Positions 26,735 to 36,064 of a DNA stretch of 64,000 nt are shown here, in pieces. The number at the start of each line of letters is the position of its first letter. Positions within the stretch are counted from its first letter, which is position 1. Source of the DNA: an uncultured Neomegalonema sp. (GTDB lineage Bacteria; Pseudomonadota; Alphaproteobacteria; Rhodobacterales; Rhodobacteraceae); the NCBI GenBank assembly GCA_937957975.1, contig CALFFK010000070.1:38269-102268 (forward strand), in the 5' to 3' direction. Both the position numbers and the translations under genes were made by a program. The notes under the pieces are model-generated. The model was not told the origin of the DNA and searched no databases. It saw only the letters and a list, made by a program, of their open reading frames with translations.

Positions 26735-28798
26735 ATGAACGACCTGCCCAATCTCGCCCAACCCGACGACGACCCTCATCTCTGGCTGGAACAGATCGAA
26801 GGCGAAAAGGCGGTCGCATGGACAGATACCAGAAGTGCAGAAACACTGACCGCGTTTTCCGGGCCGGGATTTGAGCAGGATCGCGCCGCATTACTGGCCA
26901 TCATGGATAGCCCTGAAAAGCTGCCCTACATCTCCCGGCGGGGTGATTATCTCTACAATTACTGGATTGATGCGGCGCAACCGAAGGGGCTATGGCGGCG
27001 CACAAGCCTTGCTTCCTTTCGTTCCGACACGCCGGTTTGGGAAACAGTTCTCGATCTCGACGCACTGGCAAAGGTGGAAGGGAAGGACTGGATATGGGCC
27101 GGACCATCCACCCTGCCCGGCTCGCATGACCGGGCGATCATCGCGCTATCTGTCGGTGGGGGCGATGCAACGGTTCTGCGGGAATTCGATATGGAACGCT
27201 GCGAATTCATCGCAGAAGGCTTTGCCCTGCCGGAGGCGAAGACAGATGCAGTCTGGTATGATCGCGATACACTGATCGTCTCTTCGGCGCTGGGCGATGG
27301 CATGGCGACATCCTCTGGATACGCTCGCACAGTCAAGGTGTGGCAACGAGGAACAGATTTTTCGGATGCAAGAATTGTCTTCGACGTACCGGAAGATCAT
27401 TTGGCCTGCGGTGCCGGGGTCATTCCTGTGGCAAGTGGTGCGCCACTCGTTCTCTATACCGATGTGATCGACTTTTTCCATAATGCCGACAGCCTTGGCA
27501 CATTGACAGGGCCGCAAACCCCGCTCGACTTGCCAACAGATGCCTCAAAACAGATGACAGAAACCGCCCTTGCGGTGAAACCACGCACTGATTGGGCTGT
27601 TAACGGCGAGACGCATCCGTCTGACGCGGTACTCGTGATCGACTACGCGCGTTTTGCAACGGGGGACCGTAATTTCCAATGCGTCTTTACCCCCGGCGAG
27701 CGGCTGTCGATCAGCCACTTCTATTGGTTGCGCGATGATGCGCTGATGATCTGTGCGCTTGATGACATGCGCCCCACCCACACGATCTGGCGACGGGACG
27801 GGGACCGCTGGACATCCGAAGACGTAACAGGTTTGCCCAAAATCGGAACGGCTTATGTATGGCCTCTCGATACAATACGTGGGGAGTCGGACGGTACGTT
27901 ATTGGCCAATATCGAAGATCCATTGACGCCCGCGTCCCTCCTGCATCTGAAGCCAGACGAGCAGGCCGCCCCCGCCATACTGAAACGCGCGCCAGCACAT
28001 TTCGACCCGGCTGGCCTGACTATCTCGCGCCATGAGGCCGTCTCGACCGATGGTGAACGTATCCCCTACGTGCAGGTCGGGCCAGAGACCGTATCCGGCA
28101 ATGCAGCGGTGCATCTGACCGGCTATGGAGGTTTCGGCGTGCCAATGCTGCCCGGCTATAATGCCGGGATCGGCAAGACGTGGCTGGAGAAAGGGGGCAT
28201 CTCGGTAACAGCAAATATCCGGGGCGGAGGCGAGTTCGGCACCCGCTGGCATGAGGCGGGGCGAATGGCGGGAAAACGCCTGTCCCATGATGATTTTGCT
28301 GCCGTAGCCGACGATCTGGTCAAGCGCGGCGTGACAATTCCAGCGCGGATCGCAGCGGAAGGTGGCTCGAATGGCGGGTTATTGATCGCCAATATGCTCA
28401 CCCGTTACCCTGAACGGTTTGGCGCGCTCTTTTGCACGATCCCGCTGATCGACATGCGCCGCTATACCAAGCTGCTGGCTGGCGCGAGCTGGATCGCGGA
28501 ATATGGCGACCCGGAACAACCGGACGATTGGGAATATCTGTCTGCAATGTCCGCTTACCACACGAGCAAGGCCGATGCCGACTATCCCCCCATCCTGATC
28601 GCTACGGCCCGAAAGGATGACCGGGTTCATCCCGGCCATGCCCGAAAGATGGTCGCAAAATTAAAGACGATGGGCCATGAAGCATGGCTCTACGAACCCT
28701 CCGCTGGCGGCCATGGCTACGGCAAGGACAATGCCGAACGCGCAACCTTCACGGCGCTTGGCTACGCCTTCCTGCGTGAGAAGATCGGGTGGACCTGA
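26735..28798 (+). CDS. prolyl oligopeptidase family serine peptidase (S9A)
   Basis: 687 residues, typical for the family. A seven-bladed beta-propeller (about 70-400) is followed by the alpha/beta hydrolase domain with the nucleophile Ser545 in G-G-S-N-G-G, the oxyanion region N-I-R-G-G-G-E-F-G, the acid in A-R-K-D-D-R-V-H and His in A-G-G-H-G-Y-G. No signal peptide: cytoplasmic cleavage of short proline peptides. GAGGGG lies upstream of the ATG. It is monocistronic. Confidence 0.93.
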   Translation: MNDLPNLAQPDDDPHLWLEQIEGEKAVAWTDTRSAETLTAFSGPGFEQDRAALLAIMDSPEKLPYISRRGDYLYNYWIDAAQPKGLWRRTSLASFRSDTPVWETVLDLDALAKVEGKDWIWAGPSTLPGSHDRAIIALSVGGGDATVLREFDMERCEFIAEGFALPEAKTDAVWYDRDTLIVSSALGDGMATSSGYARTVKVWQRGTDFSDARIVFDVPEDHLACGAGVIPVASGAPLVLYTDVIDFFHNADSLGTLTGPQTPLDLPTDASKQMTETALAVKPRTDWAVNGETHPSDAVLVIDYARFATGDRNFQCVFTPGERLSISHFYWLRDDALMICALDDMRPTHTIWRRDGDRWTSEDVTGLPKIGTAYVWPLDTIRGESDGTLLANIEDPLTPASLLHLKPDEQAAPAILKRAPAHFDPAGLTISRHEAVSTDGERIPYVQVGPETVSGNAAVHLTGYGGFGVPMLPGYNAGIGKTWLEKGGISVTANIRGGGEFGTRWHEAGRMAGKRLSHDDFAAVADDLVKRGVTIPARIAAEGGSNGGLLIANMLTRYPERFGALFCTIPLIDMRRYTKLLAGASWIAEYGDPEQPDDWEYLSAMSAYHTSKADADYPPILIATARKDDRVHPGHARKMVAKLKTMGHEAWLYEPSAGGHGYGKDNAERATFTALGYAFLREKIGWT

Positions 28799-28992
28799 CA
28801 CTGCTCAGACAAACGACAGGCCATCTTCATGTTCAGTGACTGGAAAGCTGTATACTGTTAGGATCATTCGCGATCAGGCCGGGTCCGCTTCTGCGCCGGA
28901 AGTTGCGCAATACAGGACGCTTTTCGGTGTCACCTTCGGAAAACACCCCGGCGTTTCGCCATTAGGTACAATCACACACATGGGATCGCCCA

Positions 28993-29940
28993 ATGCTGTT
29001 TATCGCGATGATTCTCGACGCTATTCTTGGTGAGCCGGACTGGGCCTGGAAACGGGTACCCCATCCTGCGGTATTGATGGGCCGGATGGTCGGTGCACTC
29101 GACAGGATGCTGAACCGGGGCGGAATGCGACAGGTAAAAGGGATCATTGCCCTGACCCTGTCGATCATCATCGTCTGGATCATCGCAAGGCTATTATCGC
29201 TCGATATTTTCTTTGGTGTATTCGAGGTTATCGGAGCCGCGATCCTGCTGGCCCAACGCAGCCTCATGGATCATGTGCGGGCGGTTGCATCAGGGCTTGG
29301 TCTATCCCTCGCTTCTGGACGAACTGAAGTGGCGAAGATCGTGGGGCGAGAGACAGCAGAGTTGAACAAGTCAGGTGTTGCGAGGGCGGCCATCGAATCG
29401 GCAGCCGAGAATTTCAGCGATGGAGTCGTGGCTCCGGCTTTTTGGTTTGCACTGCTCGGCCTACCAGGCATGGCGATCTACAAGGTCGTCAATACCGCTG
29501 ACTCGATGATCGGGTATCACACAGAACAGTATGAGGAATTCGGCTGGGCTGCGGCAAAACTGGATGATTTGCTGAACTGGATTCCTGCACGAATTTCTGC
29601 GGTTCTGATCATCGCCAGCAGTGTTTTGCGAAAGCGCGACCGTTGGGGTGACGGGATCGTGGCCGCGTTCTCCACGCGCTTTGATGCAGTCATGGAGGAC
29701 GCCCCGCGCCACCGCTCACCCAATGCCGGTTGGCCGGAAGCTGCAACAGCCTATGCACTCGACATCGCGCTCTCCGGGCCGCGCGTCTATGATGGTAGAA
29801 AAACCACGGACCCATTCGTTAACGAAGACGGTGAAAAGGCGTTAAAGGCCGCCAATATCGTGGAAACCGTTCAACTGTTATGGCGAAGCTGGGGCGTGAT
29901 GCTTGTTTTGATCGGCATCACAACACTCACATTCGTATAG
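28993..29940 (+). CDS. cbiB: adenosylcobinamide-phosphate synthase
   Basis: Integral membrane enzyme (315 residues, about five hydrophobic segments) that attaches aminopropanol phosphate to cobyric acid in cobalamin synthesis. D-A-I-L-G-E-P, the H-P-A-V-L-M-G region, S-A-A-E-N-F-S-D-G-V-V-A-P and N-T-A-D-S-M-I-G-Y are hallmarks. No other cobalamin gene is in the window, and the 194-base upstream gap shows no B12-box (GCCACTG) in reading order, so I see no cobalamin riboswitch. Confidence 0.94.
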   Translation: MLFIAMILDAILGEPDWAWKRVPHPAVLMGRMVGALDRMLNRGGMRQVKGIIALTLSIIIVWIIARLLSLDIFFGVFEVIGAAILLAQRSLMDHVRAVASGLGLSLASGRTEVAKIVGRETAELNKSGVARAAIESAAENFSDGVVAPAFWFALLGLPGMAIYKVVNTADSMIGYHTEQYEEFGWAAAKLDDLLNWIPARISAVLIIASSVLRKRDRWGDGIVAAFSTRFDAVMEDAPRHRSPNAGWPEAATAYALDIALSGPRVYDGRKTTDPFVNEDGEKALKAANIVETVQLLWRSWGVMLVLIGITTLTFV

Positions 29941-29947
29941 CACCTGA

Positions 29948-29973
29948 TTCCGGCGGGGGTCACTCCGCCGGAA
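29948..29973. terminator. hairpin between convergent cbiB and O-ligase-like gene
   Basis: TTCCGGCGG / CCGCCGGAA, perfect 9-base arms with an 8-base loop that contains the stop codon of the minus-strand gene. It has no T-run on either side, so intrinsic termination is uncertain; the position suggests a shared 3' end for both transcripts. Confidence 0.45.
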
Positions 29974-31342
29974 CTGTTCCGCTTCGTCGTTTCCGAGCAG
30001 GTCGTGCATCTCCACTGCGGGGTTCGGCCTGACCGAGAGCTTCCAGCACTATTCGATGTAGTACGATGGTCATGCAGATAATGATGAAATACCCATCATA
30101 ATAGGCAAGTGATAGCAGGACGCCTCCGATGGCATAACCAGTAATGGAGACCTGCATCATGGACGCAAGGTCATGCGCCCATAGCAGATCCGCCCTGCCC
30201 TTGGCCAAACGTGCGGTTCGCCTGCAAGTCAGCCATGCTCCTGCAAGAATGGAGATAAAGAGGAACAGCCCCGGAAAACCGGAATCGGTCATCACTTCAA
30301 CATAAATATTATGCGCCGCACGCACCCGGTACTTTGCCTTGTGGGAGCAGATATGATCGCTGCTTAGATAATCAGTGGCGATATTGTGGTTTTGGATTGA
30401 GCGCAGACCATGCCCGAAAACAGGGCTGTCCAATGCCATATCAAGACCGAGCTGCCAGTTGGCAATGCGCAGACAGAAACTTTCGTCCAACTCATTTTCA
30501 TCAGCGTAGGCGCTATCCCCCTCCGAAAACTGATCGAATGTTGTGCTGATACGGGCTTTATATTCGGAGGGCGCAAACGTGACTGCACCAAGTGCCAGAA
30601 TACCAAACACCATGGCACTGGTGAATTTATGGTTGGTCTTGGTCCACAGGAAGAACATCATCGCGACCATCGTCAGCATTCCGCCCCGCGAGAAGGAACC
30701 AATCACGGCAAGAAAGCACATCCCCATACCGATCATCGCGCAATTACGCATGACCTTGTGGTCAGCATGTTTCCACAAAAAGAACAGGATTGGGGCGAGC
30801 ATCAGCATGGCGACAGCGAAGTGGTTTCGGTCGTCAATCATGGTGTCGGCGGGGCCAAAGCCGGTATAGCGACCAATGACAAAACCACTGTAAATCGTGA
30901 CCAGACCAATCTTGACCGCATGATAACCAAGCGAGAGTGCAAACGTCCAAACCAATGAAATCATGCGATGTGGTGTGTTGATAACAATCAACAAAATGAC
31001 CATGTGAATGGCCATTTTCACAACGAAGTCATTATAGAATTCCAGCGATGCCCCAGGGTCGGGGGATATTACCGCCGTCAATGTGGTCCACCCGATGAAA
31101 GCAACGAAGCTCATCGCCAATTTACCACCTGGCCAACTTTTGCGCTCGTTGGAGATGATAAAGGCAATCAGAGTGACCAGCACAATAAGAAGGTTGGGCC
31201 GCAACGATGTGGAGAATCCAAAGGCTTCACGATGCGGATTGAGGATCGCAATCCACGTCCAGGCAAGAACGCCGATATAAGGACGCCGCAGAATCATCGG
31301 GATCAGCGCCAGAAGACCTACAAAAATGACAATGTCACGCAT
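29960..31342 (-). CDS. O-antigen ligase-like membrane protein, exosortase A-associated O-glycosylation ligase type
   Basis: 460 residues with about 10-12 membrane segments and a large polar loop near 280-350. The N-terminus with R-R-P-Y-I-G-V-L-A-W-T-W and L-N-P-H-R matches the DUF5935/TIGR03097-type putative ligases found in exosortase A loci; the S-F-S-R-G-G-M-L-T motif is shared with Wzy/WaaL proteins. It probably joins or polymerises sugar chains at the periplasmic face of the inner membrane. Neighbours (glycosyltransferase, acyltransferase, deacetylase, Wza-like exporter) support an exopolysaccharide role. Confidence 0.82.
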   Translation of the reverse strand: MRDIVIFVGLLALIPMILRRPYIGVLAWTWIAILNPHREAFGFSTSLRPNLLIVLVTLIAFIISNERKSWPGGKLAMSFVAFIGWTTLTAVISPDPGASLEFYNDFVVKMAIHMVILLIVINTPHRMISLVWTFALSLGYHAVKIGLVTIYSGFVIGRYTGFGPADTMIDDRNHFAVAMLMLAPILFFLWKHADHKVMRNCAMIGMGMCFLAVIGSFSRGGMLTMVAMMFFLWTKTNHKFTSAMVFGILALGAVTFAPSEYKARISTTFDQFSEGDSAYADENELDESFCLRIANWQLGLDMALDSPVFGHGLRSIQNHNIATDYLSSDHICSHKAKYRVRAAHNIYVEVMTDSGFPGLFLFISILAGAWLTCRRTARLAKGRADLLWAHDLASMMQVSITGYAIGGVLLSLAYYDGYFIIICMTIVLHRIVLEALGQAEPRSGDARPARKRRSGTVPAE

Positions 31343-31454
31343 GGGATTGTCGCCTTTAAACGCTCGGTGAAACCTTCGTTAACCCCAATCAGGGCACTCT
31401 ACCCTCCGTAACCGCCCGATCCTGAAGAGGGCGTTAACCACGGAAGGGATGACG

Positions 31455-31691
31455 ATGATTGGTGGAGGAATGCTGTTCTGTGCGGTGGCGGCCATGGTCG
31501 TGATCGCATGGTGGTCCCTGTCGCGGGATGACGCAAAAGATCAAGCTACAGGGTTGTTGGCGCTCAAAACATGGTCGGATCGAACTGTATCCCGCAAACA
31601 CGGCACTGCTAACAAACGGAATCGGCGTCCTGCTCCTGCAGCAACCGGCAAACGGGACCGTCGGCCCAAGGAAGGCACACGGCGGCGTTAA
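31455..31691 (+). CDS. small membrane protein with basic tail, unknown function
   Basis: 78 residues from ATG 31455 (GGAAGG 7-8 bases upstream; a second ATG at 31449 is too close to it). One membrane helix (about 2-20, G-G-G-M-L-F-C-A-V-A) is followed by a soluble, strongly basic C-terminal tail with many Arg and Lys. I do not recognise a family. It is divergent from the O-ligase gene and upstream of the glycosyltransferase, so a minor role in the polysaccharide locus is possible. Confidence 0.45.
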   Translation: MIGGGMLFCAVAAMVVIAWWSLSRDDAKDQATGLLALKTWSDRTVSRKHGTANKRNRRPAPAATGKRDRRPKEGTRRR

Positions 31692-31794
31692 AGTGAAACG
31701 CGATCAAGTGTTTCCTGACACACCATAATCCAACCTAACCTGCCCGCAGTTCTTCAATCGGTGCGGGATCGCATCCTGTTTTGAAAGTTATTCC

Positions 31795-33006
31795 ATGCGC
31801 GTTTTGACCGTTACATCGTTGTGGCCCAATGCAGCCCAACCAAACCATGGCATCTTTGTGGAAAACCGCATGGCGCAGGTTCATGCGACTGGGCGCGCCG
31901 AGATAACCGTTATTGCGCCAGTTCCATGGTTTCCAAGCACGGCGCCGGTCTTTGGACCCTACGCGACCTTTGCAAAAGTTCCGGCACGGGAAGATCGAAA
32001 CGGCATCCGAATCGAGCATCCACGCTATGCAACGATTCCAAAGGTAGGAATGTGGGTGCAACCTGCGCTTTATCATGCGGCATTGGCCCGTTGTGCAAAA
32101 CGACTGATCGCTGAAACAGGGCCGTTCGATCTAATTGACGCCCATTATTTTTATCCTGATGGAGTGGCAGCCGCGCGACTGGCCGACGAACTGAACCTGC
32201 CACTGACGATCACGGCGCGCGGCACGGACATCAATCTCATCCCGGTTGGAAGCGAACCTGCACGGCGAGCGATTCTCGCGGCGGCTGCGTATGCCGGAGC
32301 ATCCATAACGGTCTGCGAAGCATTACGGGCCGAGATGATCGGGATGGGCGCAGACGGCGCACACATCCATACATTGCGTAATGGAGTCGATCTGGAAACT
32401 TTTCGCCCCCCCACCAGGGATCGTAACGCGTTGAAGGCTGAGCTTGATGTGCCGGTCGATGCGCCGCTGGTGGTGTCGGTTGGCGGACTGGTGGAGCGAA
32501 AAGGCCATCATCTGACAATTGACGCAATCGCCGCACAACCAAACGTTCACCTGCGAATTGCCGGGGGGGGAGAGGAGGAAGCAACGCTCAAGGCCCAAAT
32601 CGCCTCGCTCGGCGTGGGGGATCGCGTTCGACTGACTGGCCCTTTACCACATTCGGCATTGGCAGATTTTTACGGGGCCGCCGACCTCTCCATTCTGGCC
32701 AGCAGCCGCGAGGGCTGGGCGAATGTCCTTCTCGAATCAATGGCCTGCGGAACGCCAGTCGTGGCGACAGAAGTTTGGGGAACGCCAGAGGTTGTCACAA
32801 CCCCGGATGCGGGATTGCTATGTTCCCGCGATGCCGTATCCATCGGAACACAAGTGGCGGCCTTGCTGAAAAACCTGCCCGACAGAACCGCAACGCGCAC
32901 TTACGCAGAGCGATTTTCATGGGATGAAACGATCGCGGGTGTCTTGCAGGTCTTCGAAGCCGTTATCGCGGAATTTTCTGCCAAATCAGGAACTGGAACC
33001 CGCTGA
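31795..33006 (+). CDS. family 4 glycosyltransferase
   Basis: 403 residues, GT-B fold. The N-terminal acceptor domain starts M-R-V-L-T-V-T-S-L-W-P; the C-terminal nucleotide-sugar domain has V-S-V-G-G-L-V-E-R-K-G-H, A-G-G-G-E-E-E and the retaining-enzyme E-x7-E motif region S-S-R-E-G-W-A-N-V-L-L-E-S-M-A-C-G-T-P-V-V-A. It probably adds a sugar to a lipid-linked exopolysaccharide intermediate in the cytoplasm. The sugar is not predictable. Its 3' end faces the acyltransferase gene. Confidence 0.9.
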   Translation: MRVLTVTSLWPNAAQPNHGIFVENRMAQVHATGRAEITVIAPVPWFPSTAPVFGPYATFAKVPAREDRNGIRIEHPRYATIPKVGMWVQPALYHAALARCAKRLIAETGPFDLIDAHYFYPDGVAAARLADELNLPLTITARGTDINLIPVGSEPARRAILAAAAYAGASITVCEALRAEMIGMGADGAHIHTLRNGVDLETFRPPTRDRNALKAELDVPVDAPLVVSVGGLVERKGHHLTIDAIAAQPNVHLRIAGGGEEEATLKAQIASLGVGDRVRLTGPLPHSALADFYGAADLSILASSREGWANVLLESMACGTPVVATEVWGTPEVVTTPDAGLLCSRDAVSIGTQVAALLKNLPDRTATRTYAERFSWDETIAGVLQVFEAVIAEFSAKSGTGTR

Positions 33007-33037
33007 AGCATCCATACTGACCAAAACCGTAAGGGCA

Positions 33038-34138
33038 TCAGGGGCGCAGGCGATCTTTCAGTTTTCGGGCGGCATTTTCAATCATCAGGACCGGCGTATT
33101 GCGCTGAAGGGCAACGGCGATAATGTCTGGCCCCGGCTGCCCAAGGCTGGTCTTGTATCGGTTGGTACCGCCCATAAAATCATATATCTCTGCACTGCCT
33201 TTCAAGTGATGTTCGATGGCGAGAGCATGGGTGACAAGACCGGGTTTGAGGCGATTATCTTCTTCGGCACGAAACCCGCTAAGATAAAAGAGAACACGGC
33301 CCCGGCACACAAAATTATAAAGCCAACCAAACGGTTGATCGCCCGCACTGGCACGCAGAAGTTCAATTTCACCTTTCGGCAGTGCATCAGCGATCATCCT
33401 CCGGTGAAAGGTCATATAATAGGAATTGGCCGTAGCCCCCGCTCCACCTGCGGCTTGCCATTTCGCTTCATGGTGCTCGCCCAACTCGGCAAAAAACCGC
33501 TCTACATCATCGCAGGGTTCAAGGCGCAAGGGGCCACGCTCCGCATAAAGACGCATGGATCGGCGTAATTGGCTCCGGGTATTCTTGCCGAGGGTTGCGA
33601 CATAGGCATCCGCATCCGTCTTGCCCTGTTCGCGCAAGGCAGCAAGATCGACATGGGCAGAGGTCGTTTCCGCCCGATGATGGACGCCAAGACCAAGACC
33701 GGCGAGAATGGTCGTCGTGGTATCGGTTGCCCCGCTGACCACGATTTCATCCCATCGACCATGGGTGCGCAGTGCCCGCATTGCTGCGTGCCATGCGGCG
33801 CTTTCCATACCCGGCGCACAAAGCAACGAATTGAACTCGACGGTGATTACGTCACGTTCCGTGACGCCAGTGTCATGCAGGCGAATTTGGCGAACCGGCA
33901 AACCCCGGCGGCGTTCGGTAGTCCGGGTAAACAGACCAAGGGCAATATCATCGCCATGTCCGTCTGTCACAGAAAGCAGGAGCGGCGGTGTATCAAGGGT
34001 CTCAACCCACGGGCCAATCCATGTCCATGACAGAAAAAATGGGCCACCAACACGACTTTCCAGCGCACGCCAGCGATCAGCCAAAGCCGTCTTGTCATTT
34101 ACGAAAGTCATGTCGCTTGATAGAGACATCATCAGCAT
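33038..34138 (-). CDS. GNAT-fold acyltransferase, FemAB/CelD-like
   Basis: 366 residues with two GNAT-like halves. F-F-L-S-W-T-W-I near the start and the K-N-T-R-S-Q-L-R-R-S segment followed by G-W-L-Y-N-F and Y-D-F-M-G-G-T-N-R-Y-K are typical of the CelD/BcsL and FemAB-related family (Acetyltransf_6) found in exopolysaccharide and exosortase-linked loci. It probably transfers an acyl or aminoacyl group onto a sugar polymer precursor. It is divergent from the deacetylase gene, with only about 55 bases between starts. Confidence 0.8.
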   Translation of the reverse strand: MLMMSLSSDMTFVNDKTALADRWRALESRVGGPFFLSWTWIGPWVETLDTPPLLLSVTDGHGDDIALGLFTRTTERRRGLPVRQIRLHDTGVTERDVITVEFNSLLCAPGMESAAWHAAMRALRTHGRWDEIVVSGATDTTTTILAGLGLGVHHRAETTSAHVDLAALREQGKTDADAYVATLGKNTRSQLRRSMRLYAERGPLRLEPCDDVERFFAELGEHHEAKWQAAGGAGATANSYYMTFHRRMIADALPKGEIELLRASAGDQPFGWLYNFVCRGRVLFYLSGFRAEEDNRLKPGLVTHALAIEHHLKGSAEIYDFMGGTNRYKTSLGQPGPDIIAVALQRNTPVLMIENAARKLKDRLRP

Positions 34139-34193
34139 TTTCTCACTGTCGATAGGCTGTGCAGTTTAACGTCCTCTTCGTGAATCGGAAGTT

Positions 34194-35288
34194 ATGCAAA
34201 GGTTGAACCGATTTCATGCAAGGCTGCCCGTGACGCTCGACCCTACACGATTCGATATGGCGGTACTGCCCGACGATATGGCGCCAAGCCTTACCGTTGT
34301 GATCGATACCGAAGAGGAATTCGACTGGACGGCGCCGTTCTCCCGGCTATCGAGGGGAACGCGCAATCTGGGCGAACTGGTGCATTTGCAAGCAATTCTC
34401 GACCGGCATGGGGCGGTGCCGCTTTATGTCATAGATCATCCCGTTGCATCCAATGTGGCAGCAATGCGTTGGATGAGCGACATGCGGGATCGCGGGTTAT
34501 GCGAAATTGGGGCGCATATGCATCCATGGGTGACACCGCCCCATGATGAGTCGGTCAGCAATCAAAATTCCTTCACCTGCAACCTGCCCGACACATTGCA
34601 ACTCGCAAAGATTGCTACCCTGACACGAACCATTACCGAAGCGGTTGGAGAGCGACCCACCACTTTTCGCACGGGGCGATACGGGGTTGGAAATGCTGTG
34701 TTCCAGGCCCTGAAAGAAACAGGATATACGACTGACCTATCCCTAGCGCCCAACTCCTGCTTTACCGCGCAGGGTGGACCAGAATTCTATGGCTGGCACA
34801 ATCGTCCTTTCTGGGCTGACCCCGAAAAACGCTTATTGAGCCTGCCAGTGACAACCGGCTTCTCAGGGGCGTTGCGCGGATTTGGCACAGCCCTTGCCCC
34901 ATATTTGGACAAGCCACTGGCACGACAAATGCGCGTGCCGGGAGTACTGGCTCATATGCGATTGCTGGAACGTGCGCGCTTAACACCGGAAGGCACAGGG
35001 TTGCGAGAGATGCAGCGCCTGATCTCTGCATTGGTACGAGATGGGGAAAAGGTTCTGACGCTGTCGCTTCATTCCTCGACACTACTGCCCGGTGCGACGG
35101 TCTATGCACGCGACGAAACAGAGCGCGACGCCCTGCTCAAACGTCTCGATACCGTGCTTGGATGGTTCACATCAGAACTTGGCGGGGTTCTTGCATCCGT
35201 CTCGCACATCGATGCGACGATCCGAAACGTTCAGGGTCGTTCGCCAAAACTTAAGTCTGATCTCATAGGGTCTGGCGAAACCGTCTGA
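34194..35288 (+). CDS. polysaccharide deacetylase family protein
   Basis: 364 residues. The NodB-like barrel shows V-I-D-T-E-E-E-F-D-W (metal-binding acidic cluster), I-G-A-H-M-H-P-W (HxH/HPW metal site), the F-R-T-G-R-Y-G motif, and the late L-S-L-H-S-S-T-L-L-P-G motif. No signal peptide, so it may act on lipid-linked sugars in the cytoplasm. It resembles the deacetylases of exosortase-A type loci. The Wza-like gene follows after 17 bases. Confidence 0.85.
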   Translation: MQRLNRFHARLPVTLDPTRFDMAVLPDDMAPSLTVVIDTEEEFDWTAPFSRLSRGTRNLGELVHLQAILDRHGAVPLYVIDHPVASNVAAMRWMSDMRDRGLCEIGAHMHPWVTPPHDESVSNQNSFTCNLPDTLQLAKIATLTRTITEAVGERPTTFRTGRYGVGNAVFQALKETGYTTDLSLAPNSCFTAQGGPEFYGWHNRPFWADPEKRLLSLPVTTGFSGALRGFGTALAPYLDKPLARQMRVPGVLAHMRLLERARLTPEGTGLREMQRLISALVRDGEKVLTLSLHSSTLLPGATVYARDETERDALLKRLDTVLGWFTSELGGVLASVSHIDATIRNVQGRSPKLKSDLIGSGETV

Positions 35289-35305
35289 CCGAGGGAAGGT
35301 CTGCC

Positions 35306-35962
35306 ATGATCCCGATCCGTTTTTTCGCCTCGCTGTTGCTTTGCCTAACGTTGGGCGCCTGTAATAGCGTCACGTCGCAACTCGCCTCTGCACCTAACAG
35401 CAGCCAGATCTCTGCCGGTGCCAATGCACGGGGTACGAGCGCCGGCACGAACGCGCCCAATTACCGTTTCGGTCCCGGTGAAACCATCCAGATTTTCGTA
35501 TGGCGTTCGCCCGAATTATCAACGACCGTGCCAATCCGTCCCGATGGACGATTCTCCATGCCGTTGATCGAAGATCTAACCGCTGCCGGGAAGACCCCGA
35601 CCGAACTGGCGCGTGACATCGAAGACAAGCTACAGGCTTACGTGCAAGACCCCATTGTGACGGTGATCGCCCGTGTCGATGGCCCTGGTGATCCGCGTCA
35701 GCAGATCAAGGTGCTTGGACAAGCGGTCAATCCATCCTCATTGCCCTATCGCAGCGGCATGACCGTACTGGATGTCATCATCTCCGTTGGCGGTTTGACC
35801 GAATTTGCAGACGGAAACTCTGCGGTTCTTGTACGTCGCGAAGGCTTGGACAAAACATCCTACCGCATCCGTCTGGATGATCTGGTCCGCAAAGGTGATA
35901 TTGCAGCTGACCGGCCCTTGCTGCCTGGCGATACGATCATCATCCCTGAAAGCTTCATCTGA
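35306..35962 (+). CDS. polysaccharide export lipoprotein, Wza/EpsE-like
   Basis: 218 residues. The lipoprotein signal ends in L-T-L-G-A-C with Cys19 as the acylated residue, placing it in the outer membrane. The Poly_export domain (Y-R-F-G-P-G-E-T-I-Q-I-F-V-W, I-R-P-D-G-R-F-S-M-P) is followed by one SLBB-type domain (V-L-G-Q-A-V-N-P, M-T-V-L-D-V-I-I). The protein is short, as in the EpsE type of exosortase loci. It probably forms the outer-membrane exit for the polymer. The chain-length regulator usually next to it is absent. A strong terminator follows. Confidence 0.9.
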   Translation: MIPIRFFASLLLCLTLGACNSVTSQLASAPNSSQISAGANARGTSAGTNAPNYRFGPGETIQIFVWRSPELSTTVPIRPDGRFSMPLIEDLTAAGKTPTELARDIEDKLQAYVQDPIVTVIARVDGPGDPRQQIKVLGQAVNPSSLPYRSGMTVLDVIISVGGLTEFADGNSAVLVRREGLDKTSYRIRLDDLVRKGDIAADRPLLPGDTIIIPESFI

Positions 35963-36033
35963 TCCAGTGTCAATATCCACGGCATATCAGATGTGATTTC
36001 AGTAGATTGGCCCTCAAGGTCATCGCATTTTTG

Positions 36034-36064
36034 AAAGCCCCCGGTCATCACCGGGGGCTTTTTT
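36034..36064 (+). terminator. rho-independent terminator after the export lipoprotein gene
   Basis: Perfect 11-base arms AAAGCCCCCGG / CCGGGGGCTTT with a 6-base loop and six T in all. The stop codon of the convergent esterase pseudogene lies inside the hairpin loop. Confidence 0.92.

Noticed and set aside
28799..28992. Possible cobalamin riboswitch before cbiB
   Set aside because: No B12-box core (GCCACTG) or matching stem is seen in reading order.
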